Shown one piece after another: positions 22,253-31,125 of a stretch of 64,000 nt of DNA (positions within the stretch are counted from its first letter, which is position 1; each line of letters starts with the position of its first letter). The DNA is from Roseiarcus sp963836695. GTDB lineage: Bacteria; Pseudomonadota; Alphaproteobacteria; Rhizobiales; Beijerinckiaceae. Under the pieces are notes generated by a model. It had not been told where the DNA came from and made no database searches. It saw only the letters and a list, made by a program, of their open reading frames with translations. The stretch is taken from assembly GCA_963836695.1 (NCBI GenBank), contig CAWIKX010000025.1, forward strand, positions 124,001 to 188,000, read 5' to 3'. Position numbers and translations under genes: made by a program.

Positions 22253-24031
22253 TCAAATTTCATCAGCGGGGTCGACGCCGGAATCGGCGTAACCGACCTC
22301 ATCGTCGACCTCACCCCTCTCGGGCGACGGCGCCTCTAGCGCCTCCGGGCGCCGCACGTCGACGATGCGGGCGCCTTTGAATCGATCAAGAACCTTCTGC
22401 ACCAACGGGTGCGAAGCCGCATTGCTCGTTCGCTCGGCCTCACGGGCCTGCGCCCTCTCGCGCAAGGTCGGCGCGGTTGCGTCTCCGAAAAGCGCCACGA
22501 TCCACCGCTCGCCTGTCCATTCCTGCAGGCGTCGGCTGAGCGTCTGCGCCAGTCCGGGTTCGGCTCCCTCGACGAGCGTGAAGGCGATGCTGCCCTGTTC
22601 GAACCGCGCGAGCCGCACGTCCCGCTCAAGCGCCTGGACAAGCTGGATGTCGCGCTTGGAGCGCGCGAGGGCGACGACATCGTCGAAACGGGCGAGTTGA
22701 GGAGCCACGACCGCTGGAGCGGGAAGCGGCGCAGACACAACCGGCGCGATCTCTGCGACGGCGAGCCGCATTGAAGCGCGCGGCCCTCCGCCGCCGGAGG
22801 GAGGCGACGGCGCATGACGCGGACCATCGGTCGATTGGCTCAGCCTGCGGATCGCGTCCTCGGGACTAGGCAGATCGGAAGCGTAAGCAAGGCGGATCAG
22901 CGCCATTTCGGCGGAAGCAAGCGGGCGAGGCGAGTCTCTGACGTCCTCCACGCCCTTGAGCAGAATTTGCCAAGCTCGCGTCAAAACTCCGATCGTCAGC
23001 TTGTCCGCAAACTCTTGGGCGCGCTCGCGCTCGACCTGGCTAACCGCAGGATCCTCTGTCGCCGTGGGGGCGATCTTGGCGCGGGTGACGAAATGGCAGA
23101 ACTCGGCCAGGTCGATCAGGATATCGGCGGCATCGGCGCCCGCCTGGTGCAGCGCACGGACGATCTCCAGGGCCTCGGCGATCTGACCCCTCATGACGCG
23201 CTCGAACAGCGCGATGACCTCGCCCCTGTCGGAGAGGCCCAGCATGTCGCGCAGCGCGACCGCGGCGACGCCCGTTTCGCCCCCATGCGCGATCGCCTGG
23301 TCAAGCAGCGAGAGCGCGTCGCGCACCGAGCCTTCAGCGACGCGGGCGATCAGCGCCAGCGCCTCCGGCTCGGCAGCGACCCCCTCGGCAACGCAAATCT
23401 TGCTCAAATGGGCGACCATCGGGCCCGTCTCGATCCGCCGCAAATCGAAGCGAATGCAGCGCGAGCGCACAGTGACCGGCACCTTGTCGATCTCGGTCGT
23501 CGCAAACAGAAACTTGACGTGTTCCGGCGGCTCTTCGAGCGTCTTCAAAAGACCATTGAAGGCCTGCTTTGAGAGCATATGCACTTCATCGATGATGTAA
23601 ACCTTGGTGCGCGCCGAGACCGGCCGATAGCGCGCGTTCTCGATGATCTCGCGCACGTCATCGATGCCGGTGTGAGAGGCAGCGTCCATCTCGATCACAT
23701 CGACATGGCGCGATTCCATGATCGCTTGGCAGTGCTCGCCGAGCTCGGGCATGTCGATGCTGGGGGCGTCGATTTTGCCTGGCAGGGAATAATTGAAGGC
23801 GCGCGCCAGAATGCGCGCCGTCGTCGTCTTGCCGACGCCGCGCACGCCCGTGAGGATATAGGCCTGGTGAATGCGGCTCGCGGCGAACGAATTGGCGAGC
23901 GTGCGCACCATCGGCTCCTGGCCGACAAGGTCTTCGAACCGCATCGGCCGGTATTTTCGCGCGAGCACCCTATAGGGAATGGCCGGCGCGGCGCTTGCAG
24001 TTTCGACGGCAGGGAAGAGCGTATCGCTCAA
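22253..24031 (-). CDS. dnaX: DNA polymerase III subunits gamma and tau
   Basis: The 592-residue clamp-loader ATPase has Walker A GVRGVGKTTTARI, the DEVHMLSKQAFNGLLKTLEE Walker B and sensor region, SRC (arginine finger) in TVRSRCIRFDL, and a C-terminal tau-like region. The segment that is a four-Cys zinc module in E. coli reads LPGKIDAPSIDMPELGEHCQ here and keeps only one Cys. I recall a similar loss in other Rhizobiales. No frameshift is needed for full-length tau, and I did not find a clear slippery site. The protein organises the replisome. It starts the dnaX-ybaB-recR operon. Confidence 0.96.
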   Translation of the reverse strand: MSDTLFPAVETASAAPAIPYRVLARKYRPMRFEDLVGQEPMVRTLANSFAASRIHQAYILTGVRGVGKTTTARILARAFNYSLPGKIDAPSIDMPELGEHCQAIMESRHVDVIEMDAASHTGIDDVREIIENARYRPVSARTKVYIIDEVHMLSKQAFNGLLKTLEEPPEHVKFLFATTEIDKVPVTVRSRCIRFDLRRIETGPMVAHLSKICVAEGVAAEPEALALIARVAEGSVRDALSLLDQAIAHGGETGVAAVALRDMLGLSDRGEVIALFERVMRGQIAEALEIVRALHQAGADAADILIDLAEFCHFVTRAKIAPTATEDPAVSQVERERAQEFADKLTIGVLTRAWQILLKGVEDVRDSPRPLASAEMALIRLAYASDLPSPEDAIRRLSQSTDGPRHAPSPPSGGGGPRASMRLAVAEIAPVVSAPLPAPAVVAPQLARFDDVVALARSKRDIQLVQALERDVRLARFEQGSIAFTLVEGAEPGLAQTLSRRLQEWTGERWIVALFGDATAPTLRERAQAREAERTSNAASHPLVQKVLDRFKGARIVDVRRPEALEAPSPERGEVDDEVGYADSGVDPADEI

Positions 24032-24165
24032 CGACGCCCTCTTTCGGCGGGAAAAGGTCGATGGCGGAGCATCTTAAGCTTCGCTTTCGCTCGGTGAGAC
24101 ACGGCTCGCGGCAAAGGCGAACTCGAGCCACGCTCGCCTGGGTCGCTGACGGCCCAAGCGCGTCA

Positions 24166-24265
24166 GTGGGAGGTTGGACAAAGACCCGCCCTGGCTCGTT
24201 AGGGCTGCTTCCTTCCGGACCTGACCCGGTTGGCGAGCGGTACGTCCTTCGCCAACCTCCCGCAG
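24166..24265 (-). ncRNA. ffs: Signal recognition particle RNA, small bacterial type
   Basis: The minus strand holds the conserved SRP domain IV core GGTCAGGTCCGGAAGGAAGC followed by AGCC, closed by an outer stem of GGGAGGTTGG (near 24261) with CCAACCTCCC (24168-24177). The size is about 100 bases, as in small 4.5S-type RNAs. It pairs with Ffh to target membrane proteins. It lies between dnaX and a regulator gene on the same strand. Ends are estimates. Confidence 0.93.
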
Positions 24266-24329
24266 CCTATGTGGACCATGACGCGGCCAGGCGCAAGGGG
24301 AGGCGTTCGAGCAGAGCGGACCCCGACAT

Positions 24330-25136
24330 TCACGCCGCCCGCTCGAGCTCCTCGACCATGGCGTGGGCGATCCGCGCAGTCGCGTCGTCCGCCGGAAACA
24401 GCATCTCCAGCGCGAGTTCGGACAGCGTCACGTCGTTCGGCGTGCCGAAAACGGTGACGGTGCCGAGAAACGACATGACGCCGAAGCGCGTCGCTACGCG
24501 AAACGGCGTCGCCAAGCGCTCGGCGGCGCCGAATGTTTCCGCCGGTTCCCTCTCGGGAGGCGCCGGATAGGCTGAGACCTCGGCGAACAGAGCCTGCAGG
24601 ACCGCATCGCCGCGCGCGTCGATCTGCTGGCGAAGCACGCTCAACATATGGGCCCGCCACGCCCCATAATTCACGATCCGCGACCCCATGCCGGCCGGAT
24701 GCAGGGTGAGGCGCACCGCGTTGACCGGCGGTCGCATGAGATCCGCCGCACAGCCCTCGTAAAGTTGGGGCAGCGCGGAGTTCGACATCACGACATTCCA
24801 ATGCCGGTCGACCGCGAAGGCCGGGTAAGGCTTGTGCGCTTGAAGAATGGCGTCGATAGCGGTTTTCGCCGCGTCCAACGCGGCGAGCGAGCGCTCCTGA
24901 AAAGCCGGTGCGAAGCCGGCCGCAAGCAGAAGCGAATTCTGGTCGCGCAGCGGGATCTCGAGATATTCGGCGAGACGGGCGATCATTTCGCGGCTGGGTT
25001 GCGCCTTGCCCGTCTCGAGACACGAGAGGTGCCGGGTCGAGCTCTCCGCAGCATAGGCGAGATCGGCCTGGGTCATGCGGCGCCGCTCGCGCCAGCGACG
25101 CAAGAGGACGCCGAACGGAAGCTGATGAGCGGTCAT
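24330..25136 (-). CDS. XRE-family regulator with MmyB-like ligand domain
   Basis: The 268-residue protein has an N-terminal helix-turn-helix (RMTQADLAYAAESSTRHLSC then LETGKAQPSREMI, residues 20-65) and a C-terminal MmyB/PAS-like domain with AFAVDRHWNVVMSNSALPQL and NAVRLTLHPAGM. The same architecture occurs in many actinobacterial and proteobacterial regulators whose ligands are fatty-acid-like in studied cases. It is divergent from the NTF2-like and hydrolase genes 172 bases away and could control them. ATG 25136 is preferred to upstream codons because it gives the usual start just before the HTH. Confidence 0.88.
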   Translation of the reverse strand: MTAHQLPFGVLLRRWRERRRMTQADLAYAAESSTRHLSCLETGKAQPSREMIARLAEYLEIPLRDQNSLLLAAGFAPAFQERSLAALDAAKTAIDAILQAHKPYPAFAVDRHWNVVMSNSALPQLYEGCAADLMRPPVNAVRLTLHPAGMGSRIVNYGAWRAHMLSVLRQQIDARGDAVLQALFAEVSAYPAPPEREPAETFGAAERLATPFRVATRFGVMSFLGTVTVFGTPNDVTLSELALEMLFPADDATARIAHAMVEELERAA

Positions 25137-25307
25137 GGGGACCAAGCTTAGCGCCGGGAAGCGGGCAAGACCATGACTTCCGAGGTCAAGCGCTGCGGTC
25201 GCTTTTTGACCTGTCACGTCATGGATTGTGGCTCTTTCCAGAGCGATCCTCCGCATGACCCGAGGGCTCGCACGCTCTCAACTTGGAAGCCAGACTGGAG
25301 AGACACA

Positions 25308-25664
25308 ATGCTCGACGCTCAGGCGCTCGCCGATCGCTATGTGGCCACGTGGAACGAACCGGACGCGGTCAAGCGCTCTTCCGCCATTGCGGCCTTGTGG
25401 GCCCCGGACGCCCGGAGCCATAGCGGCATGGGTGGATACACTGCCCACACGACGCTCACCGTCGCCGCGCCTGAAAAGCGGGGACGGGGCGAAGGTGTCT
25501 GCTATCGCGCCGCCCGCACCGCCCGTCTCCGTGGCGACGTTCTCACGTTCCGCTGGGAGATGCTGCTAGCCGAGAGCGAGACCGTGCTCGCGAGCGGGCT
25601 CGAGTTCCTCGTCGTCGACGACGACGGACGCATCCTGATCGACCATCCGTTCGCCGCCGCCTGA
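25308..25664 (+). CDS. NTF2-like (SnoaL-type) small protein
   Basis: The 118-residue protein has the family start LADRYVATWNEPDAVKRSSA followed by IAALWAPDAR and ends in FLVVDDDGRILIDHPF. Members form cone-shaped alpha+beta pockets; many are isomerases, hydratases or binding proteins, and no function can be assigned here. The middle (after SHSGMGG) is shorter than in relatives I know. ATG 25308 follows GGAGAGA. It is followed after 43 bases by an alpha/beta hydrolase and is probably co-transcribed with it. Confidence 0.75.
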   Translation: MLDAQALADRYVATWNEPDAVKRSSAIAALWAPDARSHSGMGGYTAHTTLTVAAPEKRGRGEGVCYRAARTARLRGDVLTFRWEMLLAESETVLASGLEFLVVDDDGRILIDHPFAAA

Positions 25665-25707
25665 GCCGGCCCGTTCCATTTCACACACCCTTCGAAAGGA
25701 TACGCCC

Positions 25708-26535
25708 ATGCCCTTCATCAAAGCGAAAGACGGCGCAGAGCTCTATTGGCGCGAATGGGGAAAAGGCCCGCCGATCCTGTTCCTAAGCAGCCTCAGCTGC
25801 GACAGCCGAATGTGGGACTACCAGATCGCCGCCTTTGCCGATGAGGGCTTCCGCTGCATCGGCTTCGACCGCCGCGGCCATGGTCGCTCCGATCAACCGG
25901 CCAGCGGCTACAACTTCGACGCCTTCGCCGACGACGTCGCCACGCTCGTCAGCGAACTCAACCTCTCCGACCTCACTCTCATCGCCCATTCGATGGCCGG
26001 CGGCGAGGCAGTGCGGTATCTCACCCGGCACGGGAGCGAGCGAGTCCGTGGCGTTGTCCTCATCGCGCCGACGACGCCGATGCTGCTCAAGACCCACGAC
26101 AACCCGAATGGCTTGCCCATGGAAGCCTTCGAGGCGCTATGGGGTCAGTGGCGACATGACTATCCGAAGTGGGTCGACGATAACCTCGCGCCGTTCTTCA
26201 TTCCCGAGACGTCGCCCGCGATGATGCGCTGGGGCATGACGCTGCTCACGACCCCGCTGCCGATCACGCTCGCCTGTTCGCGCGCGATGGTCGAGGCGGA
26301 CTTCCGCGCCGAGATGCGACGCATCGACGTTCCGACCCTTATCGTCCATGGCGACCGCGACCGCTCGATGCCCGCTGAGCTCACCGGCAAGCCTTCGGCC
26401 GAGCTCATCCCCGGCTCAAGGCTCCTTGTCTATCCGGGCGCCCCGCACGGCCTCATGTTCACCCATATGGATCAGCTCCACGCCGACCTCTTGAGCTTCA
26501 TGCGCGACCACGAACACCGCTCGGCCGCGGCTTGA
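25708..26535 (+). CDS. Alpha/beta hydrolase (non-heme haloperoxidase-like)
   Basis: The 275-residue protein shows a complete alpha/beta-hydrolase triad. The oxyanion region is FLSSLSCDSRMWDYQ, the strand-turn GFDRRGHGRSDQP comes next, the nucleophile Ser is in the elbow AHSMAGGE near residue 96, an Asp is in LIVHGDRDRSMP and the His is in YPGAPHGL. It most resembles the non-heme chloroperoxidase/esterase group. ATG 25708 follows GAAAGGA. The upstream NTF2-like gene and the divergent XRE regulator suggest a small regulated unit. The substrate is unknown. Confidence 0.88.
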   Translation: MPFIKAKDGAELYWREWGKGPPILFLSSLSCDSRMWDYQIAAFADEGFRCIGFDRRGHGRSDQPASGYNFDAFADDVATLVSELNLSDLTLIAHSMAGGEAVRYLTRHGSERVRGVVLIAPTTPMLLKTHDNPNGLPMEAFEALWGQWRHDYPKWVDDNLAPFFIPETSPAMMRWGMTLLTTPLPITLACSRAMVEADFRAEMRRIDVPTLIVHGDRDRSMPAELTGKPSAELIPGSRLLVYPGAPHGLMFTHMDQLHADLLSFMRDHEHRSAAA

Positions 26536-26583
26536 TCAGCGCTAAGCGTGAATAAGCGCTCGTAAACGTTAGCAAAACACGCC

Positions 26584-26631
26584 TAAACGTTAGTAAGCGC
26601 TAGTAAATTAGCTAGCGTTTACTAGCGTTTA
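26584..26631. repeat. Long dyad with T-tract, with half-copies upstream
   Basis: Two 20-base arms (26584-26603 and 26612-26631) can form a fully paired RNA stem with two G-U pairs and an 8-base loop (TAAATTAG). TTTTT lies just beyond the right arm, so it could stop transcription of the hydrolase gene. Related half-units (GCTAAGCG, TAAGCGCT, TAAACGTTAG) sit just upstream at 26540-26575. The stretch is AT-rich compared with its surroundings. The rest of 26536-26928 has no gene that I can support. Confidence 0.7.
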
Positions 26632-26928
26632 TTTTTCCGAAATCGAGACTTTTCAACGAGTTACAGCCGATCCCAACAGGATTTTCTGCGCCTTCATCGG
26701 GGGGGCGCCGCGAGCGCTTCCTTTCGTCGTGGTCCGCCGTTTTGACTTCGGCCAAGAAAGATACATAACGCATATTTCTGCTTTTGGCAATAAATTGCAG
26801 GTTTTTCCGGTCGTATTTCCCGAGAGGCGCGTCTCCAACCGCCCCTCCTTCATTTCGTTAACCATCGGTGGCGCCGTAGGGAACTTGATCGGGCGAGACA
26901 CGTTAACCAGCCTCTGGGAGACAGTTCG

Positions 26929-27099
26929 ATGAAAACCAAGCCTGATTTCAAATGGGGCGACCGCGTTGTTTTTGTTCGCGACGACAAAAAGCAGGGCGTT
27001 GTGAGCAATATCGTCCGTTTCGGGGGGCTTTGGTGGATAGAGTTGGAAGGCCAGCCGAACTGGCGGTACGAGCCTAGATATTTCAGGCGCGCGGCTTAG
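26929..27099 (+). CDS. Small basic protein, 56 residues, unknown
   Basis: The short ORF begins MKTKPDFKWGDRVVFVRDDK, continues KQGVVSNIVRFGGLWWIELE and ends RYEPRYFRRAA. Alternating hydrophobic strands with two Trp and a G-D-R-V start suggest an SH3-like or KOW-like barrel. A GGGAG box sits about 9 bases before ATG 26929. The neighbouring minus-strand reading frame overlapping it (26653-27117) looks like its shadow. No family is recognised, so I give no function. Confidence 0.55.
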   Translation: MKTKPDFKWGDRVVFVRDDKKQGVVSNIVRFGGLWWIELEGQPNWRYEPRYFRRAA

Positions 27100-27411
27100 G
27101 GCGCGGACCAAACCCAACTTGGATTGTGGAGGTCCCTACTCTCCTGAGAGCTAGAGGGAGATCCGCGAGGTTGGTTCGAAAGTGGGGAACGGTGGTCTTG
27201 TTTCGAACCCGCTGCGCGAGCCACATAAGTGCGGTCCTCGGGAACGATTCAACAAGATCGACCAGAACAATTCTACTGGACGATCCGCCGGTTTTCTAGC
27301 CGTCCTTCGCCAATGGCAACCGTCCGGGCGATCATCTCGCGGGCTCAGGCCCTCGACCGCATGCCGAGTTGGAGCAAAGAACAGCCCGTTCGACCAGAGA
27401 AGCAAAAAAGA
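27100..27411. other. Intergenic stretch without recognised gene
   Basis: There are 312 bases between the 56-residue gene and the stop codon of the cyclase gene. Reading frames here have no family signature or ribosome-binding site. Two sequences resembling a TTCGAA T-loop occur (near 27175 and 27203) but cannot be folded into a tRNA. Confidence 0.5.
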
Positions 27412-29172
27412 TTATTCGCGTGCGCCCAACAATCGGGCTCCGCGGGCAAGCTTATCGAAAATTGACGGAATCAACCCAATTTCCAAGAGCGTTCGAATTC
27501 GGAATTCGGGTTCGAATCTCAACCCATCAGTCCAAATCGGGCGCGCCTCATCGAGCCGTCCCGCAAGCGCGAGTGAATTCGCTTGAGCGAGAAGAAACAT
27601 GCCGTGTCCAGGATTGGCTTGAGCAGCCCTGCCGAAAGACGCGGCAGCCTCGTCATAGCGGTCCTCGTGCACCGCTGCGGTCGCCATCGCAATGTAGGCC
27701 GCGTAGGCTAAAGGGTCGAATGGACTGAGGCGTAGCGCGCGTTGCGCGTAGGCGACCGCAGCGGCGGACGCGCCTTTCCATGCAAGAATTTCTCCGCCGA
27801 AGAAAAGGGCGGAAGCGCAGGATGCATTGTGCGAAAGGGCCCGCTCGATCGCGTCCAAACTGACGTCGAAGTTCTTTTCCAGGTGAGCCACCGTAATCGC
27901 AGCGACAGCAAGCGCCGTCGCGTCGTCGACGCCGCTCGCTATCGCCGCCCTCGCATGACGGATCCCAGACATCTTGTCAGCTTCGTCGAACCGGCCGTCA
28001 TGCACGAAGCGAAGTTGATGGCAGAACGCGAGGTAGGCGTGAGCGGCCGGATAGTCAGGATCAAGCTTGAGCGCCTCCACGAGAAGCTCAGCCGCGACTG
28101 CGGCGTCGGAATACGAAAGGCTCATCACATGCGGCAACGCTCGGAGATAGAGATCGTAAGCGCTCAGGCTCTCCGGTCGTTTCCGGCGGGACCTCTCGAT
28201 CTCCAATTTTCGGAGACTTGGCTCGACGATGCCGACCACCCGATCGGTAATCTGATCCTGAAGATCAAATACGTCCTCCGTTGCGCCGTCGAATTTATCG
28301 GCCCAGAGATGGGCGCCGGTCTCGGCTTCGACCAATTGCGCAGAGATGCGCACCCGAGTCCCAGACTTGCGCACGCCCCCTTCCAAGACGTACCGGACGC
28401 CGAGCTCGCGCCCGACCTGCCGCACGTCGACGGGCTTGCCCTTGTATATGAAGCTTGAATTGCGCGCGATCACGAACAGCCATTTGATGCGTGACAATCC
28501 GGTGGTGATGTCCTCGACCATCCCGTCGGCGAAATACTCCTGCTCGGGATCGCCGCTCATGTTCTGGAAGGGAAGCACCGCTATCGAAGGTTTGTCCGGC
28601 AGAGACAGCGCCGGCTTATCGGAGAGCGCATCGGAAGGAGCGTGTCGATTGTCCCGCGCGATGCCATATGCATGAATTGGGCGGGCAATGTTTTTGAGCT
28701 GTTTCTCGCCGAGATCGATGAAGAACTCCTTCACGCGGTCACGAACCTGCTCGTATGCGGATCGAGACAAACAGACGCCGCCTGGCTCACAGATGCTTTC
28801 AAGCCGCGCGGCAATGTTGACGCCGTCGCCCATCAAATCGCCATCGCTCTCTTGAACGATGTCGCCGACGTGGATGCCGAGGCGAAACTCGATTCGGCTA
28901 GTCTCAGGAACGCCGGCGTTGCGGTCAACCATCGCGTTTTGCAGCTCGACAGCGCAGCGGACGGCGTCAACCGCGCTGCGGAACTCGGCGATGGAACCGT
29001 CGCCGGTGCGTTTGACGATGCGGCCGTTATGTATGGCGACTGTCGGATCGATAAGATCGCTGCGCAGCGTCCGGAGGCGGGCGAGCGTGCGATCCTCGTC
29101 CGCGCCGACAAGCCGGCTGTATCCGACGACGTCGGAGACCAGAATCGCTGCCAATCTCCGGGATTCAGTCAC
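27412..29172 (-). CDS. Class III adenylate cyclase with TolB-like and TPR domains
   Basis: The 586-residue protein starts VTESRRLAAILVSDVVGYSR. The cyclase domain (about 1-165) keeps the metal Asp in SDVVGYS, the second Asp in KRTGDGSIAEF and GDLMGDGVNIAARL. It is followed by a TolB-like segment (SIAVLPFQNMSGDPEQEYFA, then ADGMVEDI) and TPR repeats to the end. It should make cAMP in the cytoplasm. I chose GTG 29172 because AGGAGGAGGG lies about 7 bases upstream; the longer ATG start at 29271 would add a cysteine-rich tail unlike relatives. It is a monocistronic gene. Related proteins are multiplied in rhizobial genomes. Confidence 0.9.
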   Translation of the reverse strand: MTESRRLAAILVSDVVGYSRLVGADEDRTLARLRTLRSDLIDPTVAIHNGRIVKRTGDGSIAEFRSAVDAVRCAVELQNAMVDRNAGVPETSRIEFRLGIHVGDIVQESDGDLMGDGVNIAARLESICEPGGVCLSRSAYEQVRDRVKEFFIDLGEKQLKNIARPIHAYGIARDNRHAPSDALSDKPALSLPDKPSIAVLPFQNMSGDPEQEYFADGMVEDITTGLSRIKWLFVIARNSSFIYKGKPVDVRQVGRELGVRYVLEGGVRKSGTRVRISAQLVEAETGAHLWADKFDGATEDVFDLQDQITDRVVGIVEPSLRKLEIERSRRKRPESLSAYDLYLRALPHVMSLSYSDAAVAAELLVEALKLDPDYPAAHAYLAFCHQLRFVHDGRFDEADKMSGIRHARAAIASGVDDATALAVAAITVAHLEKNFDVSLDAIERALSHNASCASALFFGGEILAWKGASAAAVAYAQRALRLSPFDPLAYAAYIAMATAAVHEDRYDEAAASFGRAAQANPGHGMFLLAQANSLALAGRLDEARPIWTDGLRFEPEFRIRTLLEIGLIPSIFDKLARGARLLGARE

Positions 29173-29326
29173 TTGTGTGCCCTCCTCCTGCGAACAAGTT
29201 ATCACGGCGTCGTAGGCGAAGTCGCGTAATTTTTCCTCGAGGCATATCGAACATAGGCCGCACAGCGCCATTCAGCCGAATGCACGCGAATTTCCTTCTG
29301 ACCGCAGGCCATCAGGGGACCCCGCG

Positions 29327-30058
29327 CTACATGAATTCGTGAACTTCCTCGATGCTGCACTCGGCCACCAGGCGATCGAAGACGATCTCGCCGCGAGCCA
29401 TCGCGACCACGCGATCGCAACACTGGAAGACGTGCTGCATGTTGTGCGAAATGAAGATGCCGGTGACGTTCTGCTTCTTCAGATCCCGCACGAAGCCGAT
29501 CACCTTGTCAGTCTCTTTCACTGACAGGTGGTTGGTCGGTTCGTCGAGGATCAGCACCTTCGACTTGAAATGCATGGCGCGCGCGATCGCCACGCCCTGC
29601 CTTTGCCCGCCGGACAACTCGCCTACAAGGGCCTCGGGCGACCGAAGATGGAGATCGACGTCGGCGATCGCCCGCACGCTCTCATGGTCCATCTTCCCGC
29701 GATCCATCCACCCGATGCCGAACAGCGACCATGTCAAGGGCTCGCGGCCGATGAAGACATTGCGGGCGATGCTCATGGTCGGAACCATGGAATTGTACTG
29801 GTAGATCGTCTCGAGCCCGAGCTCCATCGCCTGTCTCGGGTTTCGTATTCGAACCTCACGGCCCTCGATCCTTATCGTTCCTGCGTCGGGCTCGTGGACG
29901 CCCGAAAGGATCTTGATCAGCGTGGACTTGCCCGCGCCGTTGTCGCCGACAAGGCCTACCGCCTCGCCGCGCGCAACGGAGAGGCTGACGTTCTTGAGCG
30001 CATGCACGCCCGAGTACCATTTCTCGAGGCGCTGGCACTCGATGATGGGTGCGGTCAC
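29327..30058 (-). CDS. Sugar ABC transporter ATP-binding protein (FrcA-like)
   Basis: The 243-residue protein is a single ATPase domain with Walker A GDNGAGKST, Q-loop YQYNSMVP, signature LSGGQRQG, Walker B VLILDEPT and switch His in FISHNMQHV. Single-domain ATPases are typical of the FrcA (fructose) branch, unlike the double-domain RbsA and XylG. The GTG start at 30058 overlaps the permease stop codon (GTGA), giving translational coupling. It is the last gene of a binding protein, permease, ATPase operon. The sugar is unknown; a fructose or xylose type is likely by family. Confidence 0.9.
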   Translation of the reverse strand: MTAPIIECQRLEKWYSGVHALKNVSLSVARGEAVGLVGDNGAGKSTLIKILSGVHEPDAGTIRIEGREVRIRNPRQAMELGLETIYQYNSMVPTMSIARNVFIGREPLTWSLFGIGWMDRGKMDHESVRAIADVDLHLRSPEALVGELSGGQRQGVAIARAMHFKSKVLILDEPTNHLSVKETDKVIGFVRDLKKQNVTGIFISHNMQHVFQCCDRVVAMARGEIVFDRLVAECSIEEVHEFM

Positions 30059-31125
30059 TTGCCGGTGTCCACTTTGATGCTGCGAGCGCGCCGGCCGAGC
30101 CAGATATTCGCGATCACGGCGACAATCGTTAGAAAGCCGACGGCGAACTTGAACCAGTTGGCGTCGACCCGGCTCATGATCATGCCTGAGTCGATGACGC
30201 GGATGATCGCCATGCCCACGACCGCTCCCAGGACATTCCCGACGCCGCCGGAAAGCGCGATCCCGCCGATCACAGCCGCGGCGATCGCCTGAAGCTCGAC
30301 TCCGTCTCCGAGCGAGGGAAGAGGAGACGCGATGCGCACGACCTGGATGATCCCGGCGAGTCCTGCACATAGCGACGAGATGACGAAACACGTCGTTTTG
30401 ACGAAGTTCGTAGGAATTCCCATCGACTTCGCCGAATTGAGCGCGCCGCCGGTCGCACGCACCCAGTTGCCAAAGTTGGTGCGTTCAAGGAGCAGATAGA
30501 TCGCGAGTCCCAGCGCCGCGAGCCAGACCGTGGACACGCGGACAAATCCCATCGGCGCGGTGAAGGCCCAGGCTGGCGCGTCGGACGGAAGCGCCGGCGC
30601 CGCACCGCTCTGGTAGATCACGACACAAAGGCTGCGCAGCATGAACAGCATGCCGAGAGTCGTGATGAAGCTCGGGATGCCGAAGGTGAGGGAAATGAAT
30701 CCGTTGAGCAGTCCGATGACGACGCACATAAGAAGGGCGGCGGCGAAGCACACCCAGAAGGGCAGGCCGAAATGCTGGGCGAGCGCGCAGAGCACGATCG
30801 GCGCTAGTCCGAAAACCGAACCGATCGACAGATCGAATTCGCCCGCGATCATCAAGAGCGCAAACCCAAGCGCCATGATCGAGAGCTCTGGGAAGAGGCC
30901 GAGAATGCCCCGCAGGTTCTGGTAGGACAGAAACAGTCCGCCTGACCGCAGCGTGAAATAGCCGACGAGCGCCACGAGAACCACGAGCGCGACCAGCTCG
31001 GGGCGCTCCATATAGACCTTCAGAACGCGCTTCACCGGCCTCGACCCGCCGCGGCTGGTCGACGCTCGCCGAGGCTCGAAGGGCGCCTCCTCCCTTGGCG
31101 CCCGACGATGATCAGCGGTAACCAT
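30055..31125 (-). CDS. Sugar ABC transporter permease (FrcC/RbsC-like)
   Basis: The 356-residue permease has a cytoplasmic basic N-terminus of about 35 residues and eight to ten helices. Family marks are MIAGEFDLSIGSVFGLAP, GIPSFITTLGMLFMLRSL and the conserved ALSGGVGNVLGAVVGMAII near the end. Overlap with the binding-protein gene (14 bases) and the ATPase gene (4 bases) shows one operon. It forms the inner-membrane channel of the importer. Length and motifs fit the monosaccharide-uptake (CUT2) class. Confidence 0.92.
   Translation of the reverse strand: MVTADHRRAPREEAPFEPRRASTSRGGSRPVKRVLKVYMERPELVALVVLVALVGYFTLRSGGLFLSYQNLRGILGLFPELSIMALGFALLMIAGEFDLSIGSVFGLAPIVLCALAQHFGLPFWVCFAAALLMCVVIGLLNGFISLTFGIPSFITTLGMLFMLRSLCVVIYQSGAAPALPSDAPAWAFTAPMGFVRVSTVWLAALGLAIYLLLERTNFGNWVRATGGALNSAKSMGIPTNFVKTTCFVISSLCAGLAGIIQVVRIASPLPSLGDGVELQAIAAAVIGGIALSGGVGNVLGAVVGMAIIRVIDSGMIMSRVDANWFKFAVGFLTIVAVIANIWLGRRARSIKVDTGK

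Noticed and set aside
26653..27117. A 154-residue minus-strand reading frame opposite the 56-residue gene
   Set aside because: It has no family signature or ribosome site, and the plus-strand short gene explains the open frame.
27170..27240. tRNA-like fragment (TTCGAA near GAGCCA)
   Set aside because: The arms do not pair and no anticodon stem exists, so neither a tRNA nor an attachment remnant is supported.
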